Assembly (NCBI GenBank): GCA_028023455.1
Contig: JAQFVV010000204.1
Coordinates: 515,501 to 579,500, forward strand
Reading direction: 5' to 3'
Source: Epiperipatus broadwayi
Taxonomy: Eukaryota; Onychophora; Udeonychophora; Euonychophora; Peripatidae
DNA length: 64,000 bases
The stretch's first letter is position 1. The number at the start of each line of letters is the position of its first letter. This document shows positions 1 to 11,510 of the stretch, one piece after another. The notes beneath the pieces were generated by a model. That model was not told where the DNA came from, ran no database searches, and worked only from the letters and a program-made list of their open reading frames with translations. The position numbers and the translations under genes were made by a program.

Positions 1-845
1 ACAAAATTTTACACCTTTTTTTCATTTTTCACAGAGCTTTATTCATTCAATTATCTTACAGTTTTAAATGTGTAGAAGTTTTCTTCAGAAATTTTCATAC
101 CCTCCCCCCTCCGAATTATTATTTACTTTCTTTCATTGTTTTAAATAATAATATAAAAAAACTCTGATTTAATTTAAAAGTAAGATTCATATTAATTCAA
201 AATAAATCATTATTATAAAGAAAAACAAAATTGGGGGGGTAATTTTTATTTCAATCATTTTATTCCTGACTTAAAAAAAACCCCTCTTACAGTAAAACTG
301 TACTAGATTTTTAAAAAATTAAAATAAATTTATTACTAACAAAATCATAAGAATGATTTCAAAAAATTATAAGATTATTTTAAATGTACAGACGAAACTA
401 AAAGATAATTCTATAAAGCGGTGCAGAGAATATAAGAAAGGAACAAAATTATGAAAAAATTCATTAATGTTAAAATGTAAAAATTTTAAAATTTCCTGAT
501 TTCAAATTCCTTTTACTTTCTTTTTTTTCTTATTTTAACACAAGTATTCTAAAATTAAGAAAGCAATGATAGAGACAGGCTTAATATACCAGCAGTCCTT
601 ACTTATAACAGGAGTTTTGGTTGACAAAGATTGTATGTTTAGTCAGATCTATTTATGGATTCCACTGCCTACCATTAATGTGAAAGAACCTAGAAAATGT
701 GATATAAAATGTCCAGTCTCACACAGTCTTTCTAAGTTGTTACTCCTGGAAGATTATTCATTTTAGTATTGGAAAATTAGTAGTAGTAGTAGCAAAGTAA
801 GAGACAGTTGATGCTAATAAAGGTAATGATATACAATTTTAAATA
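1..845. other. AT-rich sequence, no gene seen
   Basis: Plain AT-rich DNA with homopolymer runs. A 66-codon open frame at 566-766 has no recognisable motif and I do not call it. The recognisable LINE sequence starts just downstream. Confidence 0.6.
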
Positions 846-1560
846 TAGGTACTTCACTTGATGTAAATTCTTCAAGACCAGAGAGGAGAGTTGCATTTGT
901 GGCTAAAGAACTATTAAGATTTAAGATTGATATAGATGCTTTTAGCAAAACTCATATTTTGGAGTGAGTTTATTATAACAGATAGGATGGATACAATTGG
1001 AAAGGCAAATTATTAAAAGATAAATGAATGGTGTTGAATTTATTGTAGAGTCTAATATTTTTTAATGTTGGAATACATTGTTATATCAATGAAAGTCTAA
1101 TGATGTTAAAATTTATCTTGCACAATGTTCTACACACATTTTATTAGTGCCTGTGCTCTAACCTTAGAAATTAGAATTTAGGGGGAAAAGCTTGTTTTCC
1201 TTGTTGTATAGTATTATTAGTTTTTTTCTTTCTTTCATACATTAAAGCAAGTGTTAGTACAAATACTAAAAACAAAAGTATTGAAAATAATGGTATTGGG
1301 GATGTAAATTTAAATGTTTGTTATTACTGAATTTATGTATAATATATGTATTGATTTTTACAACCACTTGTTTAAGCAGAAGAACCACTGTAAAAAAAAT
1401 ATGAATGCATCCATATTCAATCCTTAGTTGATTGCATTTTAGTTAGAAGTCAGAATATAAAAGATAACATTACATTAGCACTTATAAGCTTAAATTGCTG
1501 AATAGATCATAGATTAGTATGCTCCAAAAATAAAATGATAGTTTCATTTAAAATTAGTTA
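846..1560 (+). pseudogene. LINE endonuclease (EEP/AP-type) remnant
   Basis: Near 858-965 the frame reads SRPERRVAFVAKELLRFKID, then a degraded form of the S-E-T-H catalytic block (here SKTH). Near 1080-1110 a YINESLMMLKFIL segment matches the conserved 'NERLM-LR' block, and near 1500-1520 IDHRLVCSK matches the terminal D-H-R-L-V block of LINE endonucleases. In the intact family this domain nicks target DNA before target-primed reverse transcription. Frameshifts and stops between the blocks mean no product is made. Domain identity is by my own motif reading. Confidence 0.78.
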
Positions 1561-1819
1561 TTATTACAATCATATTCTCATAAAAATTGATGTTCATTCA
1601 ATCAAAAAATCTACTACATGTACTAAATTTCAACAGTTATTATTAAACATTTAAAACTGCTAATTTGGTCCCTCAGGTTTCTCATATTATTGAAGCATGG
1701 AATTCTCCTATGGCATATGTTATGGAAAGAAGCATTCATGGGTCACTAAAAAGAAGATTTCTGATAGTTTTCTGGCAATGGAAATGTGGCATTTTCTGCT
1801 TAGAAGAATAAAAAATTAA

Positions 1820-3970
1820 ATGTGGAAGTTCATAATAAATATAATGATCTGGAGGCAGAAGTTTAATGATGGTAAAGAAGGCATAAAAATAAATCATGAA
1901 TTAAAACTACACAAAAGATACAGACATTTTCTAATCACGGCCATTCTAGATTTTTTAATGCATCAAAAGCAACATATGTGCCTGAGAAATATTATGACAT
2001 TTATATTAAATGCAGCAATGATACTCTTTTGTATATAATGACAATGATATTTGAACAAATAGAAAGTATTTGGAGCAACTTTTCAATAATAATGTAAGAA
2101 TAATGTCTTTTAATGATATATCTATTCAATTTAATCATTTATATTTGGACAAGATATTCAGCTTAATAGAATCAAAACAGTTGTTTACAATATTTAAAAT
2201 AGAAAGGCTTCAGGTTCTGACAAAATGCCTGAAGAAGCTTAAAATATAGTAGTGATATTTTAGTTTCAAAAATATTGAGGATTTTAGAAATATTTGAACG
2301 CATAAAAATTGCACCACTCACTCTTAATGATGTTTTTATTATTCCATGTTTTAAAAACAAAGGAAGTAGAAAATATTGTAGAAATTATGAAATATTAATA
2401 TCCACTAAAGCAAAAGTTGTTTCAAAATTTTTTTTAATAGTTTGCTTCCAGTTATAAGTGAATTGTTACCACAGATTTAATATGGTTTTAGAGAATCAAG
2501 AAGAACTATAAATATAAACAAAGCAAAACTCTCCATACAGTATTGCCACCCTGTGCCAACCAGAGTAATCAATGAATGCCAGAAGGCTTGTGCATAAAAT
2601 CCATATCTAATGCCTACTCATCCAATATCTGCATACTAGTTTCTGGTTGGCACAGGGTGGCAATACTGTATGGAGAGTTTTGCTTTGTTTATAAACAAAT
2701 ATATGCTAGTATAAGAGATAGTGATCATGTGAAACTATAGATATAATTTTTATTGGTAGGCAAATGCAAGAAAAATAATGGTAGTAAAGGAGTGATTTTT
2801 TTTGTTTTTATTGATTTCAGTCAGAAAATTTTATCCAATTATATATAGAATAAATCTATGGCATTATTTGAAATTACTTTGTGGTCCATCAAAATTTATT
2901 ATTATTACTCAACTTCTACATGATGAAATTAATAAAAGTTTTATTAACTACAAGTGGAAAAATCTGATGTGTTTAAAGTAAAAAAATGGCATTTAACCAA
3001 GGATGTGGATGGGTTTCAATAGTTTTTAATTTTCATGATAATGATTTTTAAAATTGAAGATACCATACAGGTTCAATAATAAATATGTCTGTAGTGTAAT
3101 TATCACTACACCAGCCCCATGAAGAGTAGAGATTATGGTAATATTTTTAATTTGAATTAATTAATAGCAAAAATCACAACTTCACCTTCTTGGATTCTAA
3201 ATTTGCAGTATGCCCATGATTGTTTATAGTTCAAAAGATGATTGTTTTGAATAAAACTTATAAAGATCTTGGCTTATTAATTAATGTTCAAAAAGATTAA
3301 GTGGTTTATCAGCCAATGGTGAAAGAAAATACTTATGAAGTTTTTAGCTTGAATGATTATCAACTTGAGAATTTAAATCAGTTTACATAACTTGGAAGTT
3401 TTATAATTAGAAAAATGGACTTAGATGTTGAGGTCCAAAATAGACTCCAATGTTGTTCTTAACAAATTAAAGGATAGAATATATACTCATGGAAAAATAA
3501 TGACTGCACATAAGTTAGGGTTTGTAGTACTGTCATTTTATCAAATTTATTGTATGGAGATGAAACTTAGACACTCTGTCAGCACAAAATAAGATATTAG
3601 AAAAATTTTATTTAAGGATATTTTGTAAAATTTTATAAAATTCAATGGCAAAATAATCAATATGTTCTTGAGTTTGTTGGGTGTGATATTATTGAATCCA
3701 TTTTTGTAAAACCATACTTTTGTTGAATTGGATATGTAAAATGAATAAACAATGGAAGACCTCCTAAAAGAGTGTTTTATAATGAACTTAAGCATGGGTT
3801 TCTTACAAGTGGTAGACTCCATCTACATTTCAATGATTATCTCAAAGACATTTTAAAGAAGTACATTGTTGATTGTTTAAGAACTACAATTACACATGGT
3901 ATTGAAGTATTTCATTATTGGATAATCTCTAGTCTAATGAATAACTAATAAAAATTATCAATGGTGTTGA
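1820..3970 (+). pseudogene. LINE reverse transcriptase remnant, broken
   Basis: Ordered RT landmarks are visible across shifting frames: the finger segment with ASGSDKMPEEA (about 2210-2250), NDVFIIPCFKNKGSRKYCRN (2325-2385), a YGFRE-like block just before the hairpin insertion, IIFIGRQMQEK just after it (about 2735-2775), FVFIDFSQ (about 2805), LHDEI (about 2918), and the active-site box as YAHDC near 3208 instead of the usual YADDC. Downstream are a thumb-like VVYQP segment (3303), a 'LLYG.ET' block (about 3548) and a PPKR..FY.ELKHG block (about 3762). The active-site Asp to His change, many stops and the insertion at 2513-2693 show it is non-functional. Confidence 0.85.
2513..2693. mobile_element. 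Perfect 52-bp hairpin element (MITE-like) inside the LINE
   Basis: Bases 2513-2564 and 2642-2693 are exact reverse complements over 52 bp, separated by a 77-bp spacer. The element lies between two RT blocks that are adjacent in related LINEs, so it is an insertion, not part of the LINE. Its termini begin TATAAACAAAGC and end GCTTTGTTTATA; a TA target duplication, as used by Tc1/mariner-type MITEs, would fit but cannot be proved here because TA is part of the arm. No coding capacity. Transcribed, it would form a long perfect RNA stem. Confidence 0.75.
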
Positions 3971-4374
3971 AGTATTTTAGAAAAAATGATTTTTTGCTGG
4001 AAAACTAAAAGAAACCTTCAGAAAATATCCAGAAAAATGGAATTGTGTTAGTGGATATATTTGTGATTTACAGATATGTTTATATAGTCATTGCAAAAGT
4101 AATTTCTACAGTAATTGCCATCCTATTTTCTAGAATTGGAATGGCCACACTTATATATGAGTGGCTATTTATGACTAAATAATACATCTCTTGATTAATT
4201 CCAGTAATAGATCAATTTGATCAATATATTAATGAAAATTTAGGCTTTTTCAGTATGGATTTAATAGATTTAAATCATGACTTATTACTATCATATTATT
4301 TGTCAATAAATTTTCATTTTGAGTGAAAACTTTGTGATTTTTATAAATTTATGTGTTAGATATATCATTACAGA

Positions 4375-4735
4375 TTGACCTTAGCTCAACATGGGTGTGA
4401 CAAAAATCTCAGCCTCAGGGTAGCCTTTGAGTATTCCATCATCAGATTTTCAATTCGATGGATGGTTGAAGAGTTGGAGTGTGGAGTAGATTGAAGCCTG
4501 TCCATTAAAGTATGAGGTTTGGCTATCTTAATATATATCTGAGCAATTATAGCATATATGTGTAGAGATGGTAATCTGGACCAACTGATGATTGCTGGTT
4601 TAGCATGAAATATGTATATTGGTGATTATTTATCTTTTCAACATATATGTGTTCAAGTGTATCAGTGTTATGAGGTAGTGTGGAGAGTGGTGGGTCATGT
4701 GAAAGTCTGTGCTCATATACCCTATATATTAAAAT
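4375..4735 (-). repeat. Dispersed repeat with CAGCAATCATCAGTTGG core, copy 1
   Basis: The reverse complement aligns with 52795-53130 over about 330 bp. Shared blocks are a run around the CAGCARTCAYCAGTTGG core, ACACATATAT, ATATTAAGATAG, and a stretch containing GACAKGCTTCAAT and TCAACCAYCCAT. A shorter match to the core alone is at 9094-9114. It is a diverged interspersed repeat of unknown class. I see no coding sequence or clear terminal repeats. A 78-codon open frame here (4547-4783) is part of the repeat and not called. Confidence 0.6.
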
Positions 4736-7700
4736 TATTATTATATAATAGCAATTAAAATATTTTTTCTTATGTAATAACATGAATAATATTTATAGTT
4801 ATTTTAATAGTATAAAACATTCCAAAAAGTGTTTATTAATTTTTGGTCCAATGTTTAGATAAAATACTGCATTAGAATGGAAATTTTTTTTTCTTCTCTG
4901 AAATGATTTAAATCAGATTTTTAAAATTAATTTCTATAATTTGGAAATGATCAAGAAACAATTACTCTCATCACTGGATTGATCGGTTATGGGCTTCTGA
5001 AATCATCCATATGTGTATTTAATTCACTGAATATTTTAATTAATAATATTCTATCTTTAATTTTAAAATAGAGATATAAAAAAATATAAAACTAATTATT
5101 GTATATTTAGTATAATTCTGTACAAAATTCCAACGGCTCCAAACTCTCTTATATAGATTGTTATTAAAATAAAGATGAAGCCGAAATTTAAAAAATTGTT
5201 TTTCATAAAAACAATGTTTTATGTATTTAAAACATTAAAACATTTAAATTTTAGCTGAGGAAGTAGAACATTTTCATTGTAACTAAAGTGACATTATTAA
5301 TATTTATATTCTAATAATAAAAAATAATACTTGGTTTATATGTATCTGTAGAAGTGAAATGTTATTCATTTGACAATTTTGATTTTTGAGTTTCTTACAT
5401 TATCAATTTCACAAGATTAAATAATATAGAGAAAACTTTAATACAGCATTTTTTAAGATACTGAGAAAATAAATACAAAAAAAACAACTCACTAAAAATT
5501 AGATAAGGCCAATTGAAGATTTTTCAGTAAAATTCATGTATCTTTGTGTATATATATATATGCACATGTATACTTTTAATATGCATAAACTAAATATATT
5601 TAAAAAATAGAATATTAATAATGATTAGGGCTCTACAGTGTTTTTTTAAAATAATTTCATAGATGGTTAAAAAAATAACCATCTTGATTTATTTTACAAT
5701 TGACAAAAAATATATATTATTATTTGTTTTCAATTTAAAGTAAGAAGTTTGGTGAACTTAGTATCAATCCAAGATTTTGGTACTATTGATAGTTTTTTTT
5801 TACCCACACACTATTATCTACTTTCTTTAGTTTCTGATTTTATCAAAAAACAAAATTTATGCAAATTTAAGAGAATTAATACTATACAGTATGGAGGGGG
5901 GATATAAAAATGGAACATGTTGCTTCGATCAATTATTGATGGACAATAGGACTTTCTAAATATGATACTAGTCTTCAAAAAATTTCAAAAAAATTTATGA
6001 GCAATAAAATTGTAAAAAAAAATACTATTATTTTATATACACTTATATATTTTAATGTATTATTAAACTAATTATCATATTTTTCAATAATGAACCACCA
6101 AATTGTGACATATCTATGCATAGATCATAATATGCATATATGCATGAATATCCTCATGATACAGACAGAACATCAGCTCACTATGTCTACAATATGGGGT
6201 TCAAGTCAAAGATTTTTTGAGAGATTTGGGATTTTTATCACAGGTAGTTGGCCTATAATGATATCTGCTAACGATTTAACACTGATTACTAAATAAGTAT
6301 ATAGCTAAGAGACTTAACTAGAAGATAAAACAAAAATGGAAAATCACTCAAACTCTAGCCAGCTGGAAATTAGAAAACATGTTTTTCTTCTTCACTGTTC
6401 TTGTATGAAGGAATGTTAAAAAAGCTTTTGTCTTGTAGTGGGTTATTTATTAAGAAGGTTGTTTTCACATGATAAAAAATAATTTGTATTTTAAAATAAT
6501 TAAGAATAAACCTGATTTATCAATGATTGTTATTAAATGACAGCTTAACAAAGATGAAGTGATGAATGTGCATTTAAGGCTTTGATACCAGAATTAAAGA
6601 AAACGGAAAATAAAATAAAGTGGTATGAAAAGAAACTACAGAGTTTTCATTTCATTTAAAATTTCATACTTTATATTAAATTTATTTTAATAACAATAAA
6701 ATAATTCAAAATATATGTATATACATAGAGATACTGAGATTTAATGTAATAATACTGTGTGAAGTTTTATAATGATGGCATTTTAGTAGTAATGTGTTGT
6801 ATTAGTTTCATCATATAATATTAAATATCTTTAAAAAAATTCAAACTTTATTAAAACTTTTCAAATACATTTAACTGTTAATATTACACATGTTAGTATG
6901 TGGCAATGTTTGGAATGGTATTATGTTTCTCTCTTCTTTACATGTTTATGGTCTAACCAGTAACAATTCTAGCATGGGAACTGACCTTGGAACTTTAGAT
7001 TAATGAATACCAAATTTAATATGAAACTTTAACCATCTAGATAGACTACTCTGCCAAAGGCAACAATCAATAGAAATTTCATATACTTATTTATAAGAAT
7101 TATCCTGATTTCTTCACTTATCCCTAATAGCAAGGTTAATTAGTGGCTTCCAATTATGTATTATTAAACTAGATTGACTTATTACACTTGATTGATTTAT
7201 GCGGTTATTATGCCATTGTCATGTGAACAACATTGTTGCACATTTTCTTTCCTAATCAAGCATATGTTTAATGGTACATACATAATCTGCTATCTTTTTT
7301 AGTCATCAGCTTTTGCTCTTTCAATTACTTTTCAATAGGATGAATAGTTTCACCATTATACATCTTTCTCCATTTACATGGTGTTTCATAGATATATATT
7401 TTTGTTTTTTAGCATTTTAAGTTTATGTTTAGTGAATATTAGGATTCCTTATATTATCAATTAGTTGTCATTAAAAAACATTAAATATAATATAAAAATA
7501 CATAAAAAATAATTATTATTGTGGTAGGATATTGTAACAGTCAAATCTGTACATTCACACAACAAAATCCAGAGTTTTAGCAAATCATACCAAGGCTGAC
7601 CAGCATAGAGTGGTACGAACCATGTTGTCTGATATAGCCCCAATTCCTTTACTAATGCTCAAAGATTTACCACCTTGTGGATGCACACATATGAAGACCC

Positions 7701-8008
7701 AGCAGCATTTTCCTTTATCACGTGCTGGCAATAGAACATCGGTAAAGCACAAGACTATGAGAAATTGACTTACAAACTAGTATAGCTATATAGATTATGT
7801 ATGGCTTGGACATAATTATAAAATATGTATTGTGATTCTTAACTAATGATTAACTAATCAATAAAGACTTACCAATGAGCAACATTGAGACATGAAACAA
7901 AAGTTAAATTCAAAACTAATTTAATGAAAACTAAATATTAAAATAAAAATAATGATTATAACATGGCTATATAGGTTGTCTCATATGCAGGTGACTAAGT
8001 TAGAGATA
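4736..8008. other. AT-rich intergenic or intronic sequence, no gene seen
   Basis: Long AT-rich stretch with short homopolymers and small AT-dinucleotide runs. A somewhat more complex stretch at about 6940-7260 and 7548-7760 looks like old repeat sequence, but I could not match it to anything else in the window. No splice-bounded open frame, RNA gene or transposon protein was recognised. Confidence 0.5.
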
Positions 8009-8290
8009 CATTATTTTGATTTAGAGTTCACATTTTAAATAGTAACAGAAGAATTCAGCAAATGTCGCAGAATTTTGAAGCTTTAAAGGCAAGCATCAAT
8101 ATACAGTCAATCTAAATTTCTAAATTATAATTGCTAATTTCTGCCATCTTTTCTTAATATTTGTGTTAAAATCTGTTCCAAAATGCTTCAAAATTCTACT
8201 ATTCAACTGCCTTTAAAGCTTCAAAATTCTGTGACGTTTGCTGAATTCTTCTGTTACTATTTAAAATGTGAACTCTAAATCAAAATAATG
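8009..8290. repeat. Foldback element, 83-bp near-perfect inverted arms
   Basis: Arms 8009-8091 and 8208-8290 are reverse complements over 83 bp with two mismatches, separated by a 116-bp AT-rich spacer. Arm ends read CATTATTTTG / CAAAATAATG. No open frame and no obvious target duplication. Probably a non-autonomous foldback or MITE; a long-hairpin RNA source is an alternative that sequence alone cannot decide. Confidence 0.75.
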
Positions 8291-10126
8291 TTCTTAATGG
8301 ATTTTTATGCTGAACACATTTAAGTGCCTACTAAAAATGATTGGAAGGACTTTGGTAATTATTTTTTTGTGTATTACTTTTTGATTATTTAAATATTATA
8401 GCTCAATTTAGATATGCTTCTTTGTGAATTTTCAGATTGTAGGGGGTATCTATTGATCATATTTTTTTGTAATTTGATTTTTACAGCATCAACTGCTTAT
8501 TTTTTATTACTTACTACATATTAATCAGTGCTATGAGTTATTGTATCTGTTACTTAAATAATTAAATATTGATAAGATTTATTACATTTTGATCAGTTGG
8601 GGGAGGGATCCATAATGATTTTTTGAGGATTGCTTTTTGATTATTTAAATATCAATGCTCAATTTACATATGCAGTAATTTGAAAGCCAGAGAACAATTA
8701 ATTGCTTTTCAATATGAACTTAGATGCATATTTATGTTGAAGGTAAATGATTTGATCTTTTCGTATTTTCCCACTTTTTTTGGCCACCATGCTTTGTGAA
8801 TTGTCAGATTGTAGAGGGAAGTATATGTCTTGATAGAATTTTCATTGTTTTTTGTTTTTATTATTTGAATTTCTTAGCATTTTCTTGCATTTTTTTATAA
8901 TTTGTAGTTTTCGATTTATTTGCTGTACATATATTGCCTTAGGCATTTTTATTTGTCAATTTTGAGTCATTTTCGTAAAAAAATGTATCACTTGTCATTT
9001 TCAGGCCGGTTGTTGATGATGTGGCAGTGCCATCTGATGGCGGCAGTATGGTCTCAAAACTACAATCATATATATATATATAATATTAAGATTTGGGCCA
9101 ACTGATGATTGCTGGGTTTTTTTAAATGTGTTTGTAATATGGACTAAATATTTTAAGTATATTATAAAAAAGATACTGCATATAAAAAAAGAGAGATAAA
9201 CTTTAGGTATTCTTTTCATACGAGTTTTGGAAGTACATTTTTTAAAATTACTAAAATAATATCTGATGTAATATTTAATATGTAGTCATTATCTTTTTTA
9301 ATTAAATAGTACTTTAAATTGTATATTAAGCTTTTTTCTTAATTTTTGAAAACTTACAATTCTGGATAAATAATATATAAAAGGGTATTATATTTTGTTT
9401 AAATCAATCAATATTTGTAAAATGCTCTTAAAACACAGACTATAAAAATAACAAAAAGATCATTTTTTAAAATAAATATCCTATTAAATTATGTCTGAAA
9501 GTTCACATAGAAACATAAAAAAATAGTACACAGGAAGAACAAATTTCTTAATATAATTCTAAGCAAACGGATAAAATATGTTTCAATAATTGGTATATAT
9601 TTATACATGAAATAATATACATTGAATTAGCTTATTTGAAAATACTGACAAATGAAATGTCATCAAAGCATATAAAAAAGAATAAAATATTTTCATTTCT
9701 GTACAGATACTTTGAATAGATATCATATCCAAATTTTATTTTTTAATTATATTTATCTGTTTCCAATATTTTTTACTTACTTTAAGAATCTTAATTTTAA
9801 AATTAAATTTAATTTGCATATAAACAATATTTGCATACTTTTTTCTTTTTAAAATTGAATATCTTAATATATGACTTTTGAAATTACTGCAAACTTAAAG
9901 CTTTTTTTTAAAAAATCAACAATAGTTTATCTTCTATGCTTTTTATTGTATACTAGTCTTTTTCAAACAATAAATGTCAAATTTATATGTGCAAATATGG
10001 ATGCATGCTTGTTTTATATTTACATACAAGTTTATTTATATGTTAATAATTTAAAAAATAGAGATATACATTTAAATGTTTAATTACAAATTATATTTCA
10101 TACAAAACGCTTAAATAATAAATTAC
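8291..10126. other. AT-rich sequence with a fragment of the dispersed repeat
   Basis: At 9094-9114 the core GGGCCAACTGATGATTGCTGG matches the repeat at 4375-4735 (shared bases CCAACTGATGATTGCTGG). The block just 5' (9004-9065) is GC-richer than its surroundings (GGCCGGTTGTTGATG, TGGCGGCAGTATGG) and is probably part of a mobile sequence. The rest is AT-rich with no recognisable gene. Confidence 0.45.
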
Positions 10127-11510
10127 TATTTATAGCTCTAAATTACTATTTACGATGTTTTTTGACTGAATGACTTTGGTGAAATTACTTAGAATTTACT
10201 AAACGTCATTCATACTGAAACTTAATTATAAGTAAATAAGCAATTATTTATCTAGCAGCATGTTTACAATTATATTACATCCAAATATCAGCCTTTCAAG
10301 TTAATTGAGCACGTGGCTTTTGAGAGTGTTAAATAAATGAATACTTTCCTCTTCAATCCAAGATATAGTATTTATGCAGAAATAAAAAGGATCCTCTTAT
10401 TCCTACAACTCAAATTTTTTTATATGACCAAATCTGAAGAACTGTTGAGGAGAGCGTGAGTAGAATTCTCACTTTAAATTACTATATACAATGTTTTTTG
10501 ACTGAATGACATCGGTGAAATTACTTAGAATTTACTAAACGTCATTCTTACTGAAACTTAATTATGAGTAAATAAGCAATTTCACTGAAGTCATTCAGTC
10601 AAAAAACATCGTAAATAGTAATTTAAAGTGAGAATTCTACTCACTCTCTCCTCAACAGTTCTTCAGATTTGCTCATATAAAATAATTTGAGTCATAGGAA
10701 TAAGAGGATCCTTTTTATTCCTGCATAAATATTATATCTTGGATTGAAGAGGCAAGTATTCATTTATTTAACACCCTCAAAAGGCACGTGCTCAATTAGC
10801 TTGAAAGGCTGATATTTGAATGTAATATGATTGTAAACACACTGCTAGATAAATAATTGCTTATTTACTCATAATTAAGTTTCAGTAAGAATGATGTTTA
10901 GTAAATTCTAAGTAATTTCACCGATGTCATTCAGTCAAAAAATATCATAAATAGTAATTTAAAGTGAGAATTCTACTCACGCTCTCCTCAACAGTTCTTC
11001 AGATTTGCTCATATAAAAAAATTTGAGTCATAGAAATAAGAGGATCCTTTTTATTCCTGCATAAATACTATATCTTGGATTGAAGAGGAAAGTATTCATT
11101 TATTTAACACTCTCAAAAGGTGCATGCTCAATTAGCTTGAAAGGCTGATATTTGAATGTAATATAATTGTAAACATGCCGCTAGATAAATAATTGCTTAT
11201 TTACTCATAATTAAGTTTCAGTAAGAATGACATTTAGTAAATTCTAAGTAATTTCACTGACAACATTCAGTCAAAAAACATCGCAAATAGTAATTTAAAG
11301 TGAGAATTCTACTCATGCTCTCCTCAACAGTTCTTCAGATTTGCTCCTATAAAAGAATTTGAGTCGTAGGAATAAGAGGATCCTTTTTATTCCTGCATAA
11401 ATACTATGTCTTGGATTGAAGAGGAAAGTATTCATTTATTTAACACTCTCAAAATGTGCATGCTCAATTAGCTTGAAAGGCTGATATTTGAATGTAATAT
11501 TTATAGCTCT
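10127..11510. repeat. 1.4-kb inverted plus tandem array of a ~338-bp unit
   Basis: A unit of about 338 bp is present once in full and once in part (about 10140-10580) in one orientation, then about 2.75 times in tandem in the opposite orientation (about 10581-11497). The switch point is near 10580, making a large palindrome. Markers of each unit are the GACTGAATGA / TCATTCAGTC box, AGGATCCT, GAGAATTCTACTCA and the CTTGGATTGAAGAGG block. The whole array lies between exact 13-bp copies of TATTTATAGCTCT at 10127-10139 and 11498-11510, which look like a target-site duplication. No coding frame was found. Confidence 0.8.

Larger units (their letters stand above)
846..4190 (+). mobile_element. Decayed LINE (non-LTR retrotransposon), nearly full ORF2
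   Basis: Translated piecewise across all three forward frames, this stretch gives the ordered signature of a LINE ORF2: an AP-type endonuclease (about 846-1560), a linker (about 1820-2030), a reverse transcriptase (about 2190-3300), the conserved C-terminal region after the RT, and a short Cys/His segment near 4050-4150. Frames change repeatedly and stops are frequent, so it is an old dead copy. The family belongs to the widespread animal LINEs whose C-terminal part carries a PPKR..(F/L)Y.EL motif, seen here near 3760-3790. I cannot assign the clade safely (RTE- or CR1/L2-like). A 181-bp hairpin element is inserted inside the RT. The 3' end is placed where recognisable coding stops; no clear poly(A) tail or target duplication was found. 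Confidence 0.85.

Noticed and set aside
3547-3822. 91-codon minus-strand frame
   Set aside because: Antisense of the LINE C-terminal coding remnant.
10127-11510. CRISPR-like repeat array
   Set aside because: Units are ~338 bp, change orientation and have no unique spacers; the genome is eukaryotic.
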